Below, piece after piece: positions 55,908 to 64,000 of a DNA stretch of 64,000 bases (positions are counted from its first letter, which is position 1; every line of letters starts with the position of its first letter). Under the pieces are notes generated by a model, which saw only the letters and a list, made by a program, of their open reading frames with translations, made no database searches and was not told the DNA's origin. Position numbers and translations under genes: made by a program. Source of the stretch: Mactromeris polynyma (lineage: Eukaryota > Mollusca > Bivalvia > Venerida > Mactridae); the NCBI GenBank assembly GCA_032209605.1, contig JASFXZ010000038.1, positions 806,001 to 870,000 on the forward strand. Direction: 5' to 3'.

Positions 55908-57256
55908 AATACAATATTTTTATTGCATAAACAGGCCTCCGGCCCATACACAAAGATACACAATAGTTTATGTATTTACAATGTGAAGTGTAGGTTCAAC
56001 AATAACCGTGGGTACATATCAAATATAAGAACGTCATAATTTAACTTCATTGTAACAGAAAAAATAATAATTTAAATTCTACTTCAGTTAAATAAAGACA
56101 TGTATTGTGCCCTTTCTTTCAATGCATAGTATAAATACATCGCTAAACAACGAATTATATTCTTATTTTCTTCCGACATAAGTTTGTAAAAAATATCTAC
56201 TGAAGCATTATCAATAAAGTGAATTGGTATGTACTTGGATCGAATATGATTATACAATGGGCATATAAGAACAAAATGGTATTCTATAGAACATTCGCAA
56301 TAAGGACAGTCACGACACTCTACAGAGATGCAATAATATCTACAATTCTCAATCATCAGACAGTTAGAAGAGCTTCTAAAGTTTGCCATACATTTTCTGA
56401 ATGTTCCAACATCTACAGCAGTAACATATTTTTCAACATTGTAGTTTAACTTAAAATTTACATAATGACTCAGTTTTCTCGTTTCTATACATCTAGAATG
56501 CCATCTCTGTATGTGCTGATCTTTTAAACTTTGTACATATTGTAACAAAAACAGTTTCGGATTATTTACCTCTTTGGTTTACCAGGCATAACCAAACCCA
56601 TTACTATATAGATGTATGCGAACTTCAGATGTTCAATTTCTGTAACCAAGGTTGTCATAATACTTTAACATTTCATAGCATAATCGTATATATCTATACC
56701 TAGGCATATTCAGCAAACGCAACCAATATTTTATAACTCTCTTTGATGAATATACATACATAGGAAATCTGCCTATATCACCCAAAATTGCATCATTACA
56801 GGATTTTGTGTTAACATTTAAAGATCGTTTACATGCATAAACTTGTAAAATTTCAAAACATAATATATTTCTAGTTCCCCATAGCTCTGAACCGGACAAC
56901 ATGATAGACGCGATCTTTGAGTCAAATAACTAAAAAAAAGTACTATATGGCAAACATGTAAAAGCATGCAAAGAATCAACAATCTGAAACAATACTTTCT
57001 TCGCTTTAACAAACATTACTTCTGCCATCTTATGTAGAGCCAGTCTGTTAGAAAAATAAATCCGAACATATGTAAAACCATTTACAATTTCTATATTACA
57101 TTTGGCATATGTCCATTTCTCTCTTCTGGCCGCAGCACCTCCTCTTTTGAATACTAGTATTTTTGTTTTAGAAATGTTGACAGAAAGCTTGTTATTTCCA
57201 AAAAAAACTCTAAAATATTTAACTGCTTTTGCAGACCAACAACAGTATTAGACATT
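55908..57256 (-). pseudogene. 5'-truncated copy of the 19-24 kb LINE
   Basis: Minus-strand copy covering ORF2 from just after the FADD motif to the end, plus the 3' UTR. Similarity begins at 57256 (equivalent to about 23240) and ends in an ATTGT-type tail near 55908. Fragments include SELWGTRNILCFEILQVYAC (from 56902), HVQRW-like QHIQRWHSRC and a CPYCECSIEYHFVLICPLYN zinc region (two residues shorter than in the first copy). Several frame breaks occur upstream of 56902. At the position where the first copy is frame-shifted (23798) this one has one more base and reads through. The 3' UTR keeps the GGCCGGAGGCC hairpin. Confidence 0.88.
55950..55962 (-). other. Conserved LINE 3' hairpin
   Basis: GGCC-GGA-GGCC (reads the same way near 24745 in the tandem tail), followed on the element strand by TATGCAATAAA. 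Stem-loops near the 3' end are used by LINE reverse transcriptases to recognise their RNA. That role here is inference. Confidence 0.5.
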
Positions 57257-58228
57257 AGCTTGCAATGTCAGAATCGGAAGGATTTTTACGTCTTTAGGCG
57301 TCAATAAGCATACATAGACATATGACTCGTTTATAATACGCGTTGCATTTCAGAAATAGTCACATTCAATAACATATGCCTAGAACTAATTGTATTTTGG
57401 AAGAGATTTAATGAATTATTCATTGCGAAATATGGCACATTCATTGTAACATAAAATCCGACGACAAGGATGTCATTCTTTATCAAATATGTAATATATA
57501 TATGTATTTACATCCATTTATTACTTTATAAAAAAGTTATACCGCTTTAACACCATAACCTAAAGTGGTTCATAAATGAAGGAGATGTCCATATCTAATT
57601 GAATGTTACATAAAAATCTACCATTTTGAAAATTTATACTAAACCTTGAAGAGTAATCAATATGTTTTCCTCGCCATACTTACATTTAATAAAATGCGAT
57701 AGGACGCATGTTGAATTGTATCACTATTAAAACACTTTAACAGCCTTATTTATTGAAACCCCAAATAATGACCAGTACGAGCAGAGAGTCATAGAGTAAA
57801 ATTTACACTTTTACGAAGCTTAAAGCAATTTATAATGAAGCAATATCGCATTTCAGCTTTACGAGTTTCCCATTCCTGGAGATTTGCCAATGTAAATATA
57901 CAATGATATATTCTGCAATGATGAACGAACTTAATATTCCCTTCAACTTATCAGTGGAGCATCGACAGAGGTCAAACATCCATAACTGTTTAAATAATTA
58001 TCATTAATATTGATTAATAAAATATCGATATATGTCGAAGCCATTAATCTCGTCATTGAAATGTATGCGCAAGATGTTCTCAACGTTGCAATAGATGTTC
58101 TATTAATATTCCCACATCTAAATATACAACCAAACATGCTTGTACCATCTTTAAATGTATTACAATTATGAAACGATCTCTTTTGTAAAATACATTTTGA
58201 ACATATTAAAATCTGGATACATAGATTA
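57257..58228. other. AT-rich non-coding stretch
   Basis: No supported feature. Confidence 0.4.
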
Positions 58229-58661
58229 AGTTGTTACATGGAGCGGCACATATACAAGACAATGCCTCCCCACACATCACCCGGGGAAACAACAGCCTAC
58301 GACACATTAAGGACTTTGTGCGTACACGGGTAAACATGTACGGGAATGCGGGATCAATGAAGAGTCTGGCCGACCATAAAAACAACCATGGATAATTGAG
58401 TGGGACACAAGGGGAAACATGATTGAATGGATACATCACAGGACAAGGTAAGAAAACCAGTAGCCCGGGACGAATATGGGGAGAAGAAAACATGAACATT
58501 ATATCAAGTCAAGGAACTGCACACGCGGAAAGGGGAACTTAACATATTTCTAAAAACATAAATAGATGTAATAATCACACAGCGATTTAAAGACTTGGAA
58601 CTGTCAGTACCAACAACAGGGTTTAAATCGATGCAACAGCTAGCGAACCTCACATTTCAAC
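58229..58661 (+). repeat. Dispersed repeat family R, copy 3
   Basis: GTTGTTACATGGAGCGGCAC at the start, GCCTCCCCACACATCACCCG, a GGGTTTAAATCGAT and AGCTAGCGAACCTCACA end shared with copy 1 (12.99 kb). Confidence 0.75.
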
Positions 58662-58914
58662 CGATATATAGTCATTACAATGCCTGATCAGATTGCATAA
58701 TGTTCTCTTACATGTGTCAGTCCTATGTCTATTGAAAAAGGGAGAAAATGAGGTACAGTAGGACACTGCTGCAAACAAAGCTGAACTACAAAAACTATTA
58801 GATTCAACCTTGTGACATGCTTGAAGCGTCTGGCATGAATTTGTCTTACTTCCAAATAAGTAAAGTGGAATTGAGCCTTAAGTTATTTTACCATAATATG
58901 TTTGCATAAGCTAA

Positions 58915-59040
58915 TTGGTTTCTTCTTAACTTACTTAAATATGTTTAGACGTCTGGGACTGGTAGTGACACTATTCACTACGTTTTGTCTATTTATGTAT
59001 CGCTGAAAGTAATAACATTAGTTCAAATTTGGAAGCCATT
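58915..59040 (+). repeat. Fragment of the segmental-duplication unit, copy D
   Basis: TTGGTTTCTTCTTAACTTAC and AGACGTCTGGGACTGGTAGT align with 37520-37605 and 18505-18600. Confidence 0.5.
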
Positions 59041-59369
59041 ACCATACCATAAATTACCAATAACTTCGTGTTTAGAATAAAGTCAACCATTCCTGCTTGG
59101 AGTGCATGACTAAAATCCAGGAACCATGACAAGTTGCGTCTCTTCAACAATCAAACCATTCACTTAATGAAGACTACGAAAGAAGGTCAAAATATTCAAA
59201 ACTATCGATGCAGTACATGTCTTCGGAATCTATATGTTTAGGCATAACTTTTCATTTCGTTGACTTGTTTCAAAAAAACATTCAAATTGTTTAGGGCAGT
59301 CAAAACAATATATCTAAACAACACACGTATGAGCTTGAAACTATTTCCGAATAAAAGAGAGAGAGAATA

Positions 59370-59695
59370 AGTTGCTACAGGGAACGTCACATGCAAAAGA
59401 CAGTGCCTCTCCACACAGACCTCCGGGAAAACAACAATTCATAAAACATACGGCATTTGAGGAGTCTGGCCGGAATGGCCTGGCCGACCATAAAAGACAG
59501 AGAATAGGTAGCATAAGGGATAACTAGGAGAATCAAAGAGAACAAACAGGAGGGGATTTTATGGGTGGAATATATCACAGGACAAGTCAAGACGGCTGGC
59601 AACAATATGCCGTAAGTGGGGAGGAAATAACATAAACACTATATAAAGTGAAAGAATTGCACAGGGTATAGGGAAATTTAACATACATTGTAATT
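59370..59695 (+). repeat. Dispersed repeat family R, copy 4
   Basis: GTTGCTACAGGGAACGTCAC, GCCTCTCCACACAGACCTCC, and GAATTGCACAGGGTATAGGG near the end. It shares GGCCTGGCCGACCATAAAA-type sequence with copy 3. Confidence 0.75.
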
Positions 59696-60814
59696 GAATG
59701 AATTTCGTTTATGAAGCAAACAGATACAATGTTATGCATTATTCTAAATATATTATCAATCGCAAAAGTAAATTGGAAAGAGACGAAATGAAATTTAAAT
59801 TATCATATTTACGTGAGTGCAATGGCTACTTTACGAGTAATGATTCACCTAATATGATATTCGATATTTTAGACATAGTTCACTATGTTCGAAGGTAGGT
59901 CGTACATTACGACGGATTTTGTTTTGTATAAATAGGCATGCAGTAGGGCTTATCAAAATGAATATTACAAATTTATATATATATAGCAATGTAAACTATT
60001 TCCGTATAGAATGTATAAAACACAACAGTAAATAACACAAGCATGATGCACTGGATAAAACAAAACATTGTGGTCCTTTACTTTAATTTTAGTATTTTAT
60101 CGTTTTAAACACAGATTACACCGAATATTTCACAACATATTTACTACACAATGGTTGAGTAGGGTAAGAAGTAGTGATACTTTACATGCATCTCCCATTG
60201 TCATTTGAGCAAAAACAAATAATATCGTGATCAACCGTAAGTAGCCTGTTGTCCTGTCATTTCGACTGAATTAACGCCCTTCAGGTATAAACCCAATTCG
60301 AGCAGGCTTTCATTATCGATTTATCAATTATATTGGGTATATGGTTGGAAGGATGTTTTAATCATATTTTTAATTACGAAAGGATGAATAGGTTCTATAC
60401 AACACCCCTCCAATCTATATTTAGGCAAACACGATAATGAAAGCAATAGCGATTTGAGTTATACATACCAATACATACGACATATAGCCATATTATCTTA
60501 CTTGAGTTAATTAAGAAAATGCCGTCAAGACGCTCTCAGATACATGCCCAAATGTATCTATCCCACCCAAATGACGATCGCATTCATGTGCAGGCCTCCA
60601 TCATTCCAAGTTTCGTTTAGAATTAACGAGGATCACAAAACAACAACAATTATGAAACAGTAATTAAACACATACAAATTATTATTGCGTAATTAGACAC
60701 ATTTTGTTTTCATGTGTAGAAAGTAAACTTTTATCGAACTAAACTAGTGGGCGGTTAGTTCCATGTGGAACTCAATTACTGGAATAGAAACGCACAAGAT
60801 GTGTCGAACTGACC
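59696..60814. other. AT-rich non-coding stretch
   Basis: No supported feature. Confidence 0.4.
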
Positions 60815-61213
60815 ATGAACACCGAAATCAGGTTTGAGGCTTTCAGTAATGTTTTGCCACTAACCGTTGCACGAATGAAGTCCTATATTCACAAATTATT
60901 GATGCGTGTTTCCGGTATCCATTTTTGCTTTGTGACTAATTACAAGGACGTAATACTTTTAATGTCTCTTTGGATAGCTTTGCACCTCTTGCCGACATCA
61001 CTAAAGCTCGAATTGGATTCCGGTAAAATTATATGTACCACCGAAATGGATATACCTTCACCTGTTAAAGTAACATTATGCTCATTTTTTGTTCATTTGT
61101 TTACCTAAACAAATATGAAAACTATATTTCCTAGAGCTAAAACATCAATAAACATGCATTAACAAAGAATGTACTCATAAATGTATTGATCCGTATTTGT
61201 TGAAGAAAGATGT

Positions 61214-61501
61214 TTGTACATCATGCAATTTAATAAAACTTCCAGTTTTTGTAACAAGCAGGCTATTTTACAAGTTTTGTCTGTTAGTAATATGGTTAAA
61301 AAAGATAATGTCAGTCGGTTATACATTGCAATGGTTCTTATAAGAGATGTTTTAGCCAATGTAACAACAATACTGGATGAAGCCAATCAAAACACTTTAC
61401 GTTCAGATGAGCCAGATACATCTTTAACATTTGACTTAAAAATGCGACACGCACTCGGGATGGAATACAGTCACTTACTTGGATTGGGTAACACAAAATA
61501 A
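61214..61501 (+). CDS. Open frame of 95 codons, unknown, weakly supported
   Basis: From ATG 61214 to TAA. The second half (VSRLYIAMVLIRDVLANVTT, then LDEANQNTLRSDEPDTSLTF) has a mixed, protein-like composition without low complexity. There are no splice signals I would trust, no domain I recognise and no second copy in the window. An overlapping frame of 68 codons exists on the other strand. It could be a fragment of an unrecognised element or a chance ORF. Confidence 0.15.
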   Translation: MYIMQFNKTSSFCNKQAILQVLSVSNMVKKDNVSRLYIAMVLIRDVLANVTTILDEANQNTLRSDEPDTSLTFDLKMRHALGMEYSHLLGLGNTK

Positions 61502-62234
61502 ATACAAAAAATTCTGAAGAAACTGAGAAATAGGACACGAACAAACACTTTAATTATAAATCATAATGCAATTATCATCGAGGAGCGCAAGGACGTCAAC
61601 AATTTGAAATTTCATTAAGACTTCAGCATAACTAGACAAACATTAAAGCATAAAGTAATTCAATTTCCAAAGCCTATTCTTCAAACTCTCCATACTTTTT
61701 TTATCACATAAATCATTCAACAACCACTCCACGCTGGGCAATCCAGGTGTCTGAGGTGATTTTCAAGGAGAGAAACCTTCATGAAACCTTCATGAAACCT
61801 TCAAACTGAATGCTGAAGAGGGTTAGATTGACATATCAAGTGCTCAATAAACATAACTAGGGGGTGATAAAATACATACTCTTATTTAGGATATAGCTGG
61901 TTCATCTGAACCTAATAATCTTTAACGGGCTTCATCCAGATGTGTTGTTACATAGTCTAAAACATCATTAATAAGAACCATTGTAATGTATAACCGTTCA
62001 AAACAATATTTTGTTATCATTTTTCTAACAGATAAAACCAGTAAAAAACATCCGCTTGTTAAAAAAGTTTTTTTAATTTTATGATAATACAAACGTCTTA
62101 TTTCGACAAATACAGAGAATTAAATTATTATTATATTCTGTAATAATGCATATTTTTTTAAGTTTTAACTAGATAAAGTATATTTTTCTTGTTTGTTGAG
62201 GTAAACAAATGAACATAAAATGAGCATAATATAT

Positions 62235-62455
62235 CTTCAACCCCAAGACTTTGCAACCCCACTTTTCAAATGAAGACTTTTCAACTCCTGATTTCAAGAC
62301 TTTTCAACCCCTACCTGTTGAGACTTTTCAACCCCTTGTTTGAATATTTTCAACCCCTACATTTATCTTTTTCAACCCTACTTTGAAGACTTTTCAACCC
62401 CTATTTCTAAGACTTTTCAACCCCTATATCGAAGACTTTTCAACCCCCGTGTTTC
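62235..62455 (+). repeat. Degenerate 20-bp repeats, left array
   Basis: Repeated AGACTTTTCAACCCCTA with 3-6 variable bases between the motifs. Confidence 0.85.
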
Positions 62456-63194
62456 AGATAAGTGTATTGTTTGGCATAATATTTTCATTGTTTATAAATA
62501 TATTTATATTTCAAACATAACATATCAAATGATGAAATGTGATAATTCGAAAATTGCATTCCTTTAATTTGTCATTATATTTTGTTTGATCATCATAATA
62601 ATTAGCAAATTATTAGTTTTATACAGAACAGAACATATCTTTATTACACCCAGGTACACATGTTACAACATGGGGTTATGACATTTATTATTGTTATTGT
62701 ATAATTATAATTTGGTTAGTTCTGGTCAAGTTAACAGTAAATATTTTGTTAGGGTGAGTTTGCTTTATTAAAGTAGGTAACAAAACAATTAAGGGATTGA
62801 TTGATGAGAGGGGGGACAGAATAAAGTATAAAGAATAGAATTTACATACAAAACACATGAGATCATAATAGATATGAGCATTTTACAACATGGTCAAATA
62901 TTAATAACATTAATAATAGGAATAATAATAAAGGTGAACAAAAACAATTAAAGATATGTCTGTTTGTTTTTATTTGTGCACGTGTTTTTGGATCAAAGGC
63001 AATTATGTTCTATTGAACAAATAGATCCTTTATTTTTTTGTGAATATTATTGATATGTTTTTTGTGTATATGCTTTATAATTATTCATTTTGGAATGTAA
63101 ATAAACTTAAAAAATTAAACTTAAACAACGTGTTTGTCAACATTTTTCCAGGTAACAAATGTGATAATAGTCCAATTAAAAACATATTCCAGGG

Positions 63195-63355
63195 GATGAA
63201 AAGTCTTGGTTTTTTAGGGGTTGAAAAGTCTTGATTTTAACAGGGGTTGAAAAGTATTAGGCTAATTAGGGGTTGAAAATGACAGTGGGGTTGAAAAGTC
63301 TTGGAAATTTTACCTTAGGGGTTGAAAAGTAATGGGCTTGAAAAGTCTTGGGCTT
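63195..63355 (-). repeat. Degenerate 20-bp repeats, right array
   Basis: Repeated GGGGTTGAAAAGTCTTG, the complement of the left array motif. Confidence 0.85.
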
Positions 63356-63360
63356 GAAGT

Positions 63361-63723
63361 CTCGATACCATTAAGAGTGTACCATTTTACATGCAGTTAT
63401 TATACATTATTGTTCGTGAACGGGAATCAAAAACACGACGTTATCCAATTAAGACATAATCGTTAAATGAGATGTCGTTATGCACAGAGTAATGCACGTT
63501 TAACTGCTATTAGTTTTTATAATTCTAAATCAATTATTAAGATACACAACCTGAAATCATTTCCTCTGATTAATCCATTTTCAATTACTGCTAGAATATC
63601 GTATCAAGGGAATATTAGAACAACACTGCCCAGAATTGCGATATGTATCTGCCTTTCATGGGATACATGAAATAGTGTGAAATCAAATGTAATCTCGTCG
63701 TAATGGCAGACCAGTGTATATAT
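63361..63723. other. Non-coding stretch
   Basis: No supported feature. Confidence 0.35.
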
Positions 63724-63870
63724 GAGCGCTGCTTGGGGATTTACAACCTCTTCTGTAAGTGACGTCATTTCAAGAAACGCAATATGTGACGTCAATATTT
63801 GCAAGCAGGAAACAATATTTATTCCATATGGTCACTTCGTTTTCATATTGCAATATGGGGCAAATATTTA
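63724..63870 (+). repeat. Dispersed repeat with CRE-like sites, copy 2
   Basis: Direct copy of 9922-10071: CCTCTTCTGTAAGTGACGTC, GCAAGCAGGAAACAATATTT and TGGTCACTTCGTTTTCATAT. Similarity is high, with only small substitutions and short indels. It keeps the palindromic TGACGTCA. Confidence 0.85.
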
Positions 63871-64000
63871 CAAGGTAAAACTGAGGATCAGTCGCTAATT
63901 GTATATTAAAAATGTTATAAAGCAGAACACAATACGATACTGAAGTACAACCAGGGCGCAAATGCGCATCAAAATAATAGTATTAGAAAAACAGTTAAGA

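Larger units (their letters stand above)
62230..63360. mobile_element. Inverted pair of GACTTTTCAACCCC arrays around an AT-rich core
   Basis: Left array (62235-62455): about ten degenerate units of GACTTTTCAACCCCTA type, roughly 20 bp each. Right array (63195-63355): seven or so units of GGGGTTGAAAAGTCTTG, the reverse complement. The 720-bp core is AT-rich with no gene. Layout is foldback-like, though ends and target duplication are not defined, so this could also be an inverted duplication of a simple repeat. Confidence 0.55.

Noticed and set aside
60815..61108. 97-codon frame
   Set aside because: No recognisable domain, no second copy, and no signals beyond an ATG and a stop. Treated as chance.

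Overview
This looks like repeat-rich, AT-rich nuclear DNA from a metazoan, most likely a lophotrochozoan and plausibly a bivalve mollusc. That assignment is inference. It rests on APE-type LINEs with an N-terminal 2A-like motif, a tRNA-derived SINE, a PIF/Harbinger derivative, and DNA elements built around minisatellite arrays. There is no bacterial gene organisation: no operons, ribosome-binding sites or densely packed long ORFs. I found no confidently identifiable host protein-coding gene. The only well-supported coding sequences belong to transposable elements.

Layout. 1-330: 38-bp minisatellite. 2.2-8.6 kb: an old inverted duplication (arms 2175-3020 and 7735-8565), each arm holding a 64-bp exon-like block. 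Between the arms lie a foldback-type element (3283-5556) whose arms are head-to-head arrays of a 132-bp unit, and a SINE with a perfect 11-bp target-site duplication (6610-6913). 8.8-17.9 kb: 37-bp minisatellite, dispersed elements, a GGAATGGAG-type minisatellite and a near-perfect 163-bp palindrome. 18.0-30.8 kb: block A of a local segmental duplication. It is interrupted by a nearly complete LINE (about 19.1-24.6 kb; ORF1 with 2A motif, coiled coil and RRM-like region; ORF2 with endonuclease, reverse transcriptase and CCHC region, broken by one frameshift).

31.3-35.1 kb: a DNA element with 78-bp identical terminal inverted repeats and a target-site duplication, filled with about 49 copies of a 70-bp satellite. 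37.0-46.4 kb: block B of the duplication, carrying a decayed second LINE (40.9-43.2 kb) and a 60-bp array (44.55-45.66 kb). 46.7-48.3 kb: a Harbinger deletion derivative with two convergent truncated genes and ACCG-rich subterminal repeats. 48.6-51.3 kb: 43-bp satellite. 51.4-60 kb: further partial block copies, MITEs, a 5'-truncated inverted copy of the first LINE (55.9-57.26 kb) and copies of a roughly 330-550 bp repeat family. 62.2-63.4 kb: another inverted pair of short-repeat arrays.

How the parts work together. The window reads as a locally amplified, TE-driven intergenic region. The recurring theme is inverted-repeat elements whose arms or interior have expanded into tandem repeats (3.3-5.6, 31.3-35.1 and 62.2-63.4 kb). 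The most interesting single points are the satellite-carrying TIR element, the foldback element, and the LINE. In the LINE, ORF1 and ORF2 share one reading frame, are separated by a single TAG with no usable in-frame AUG before the endonuclease motif, and are each preceded by the same 12-mer.
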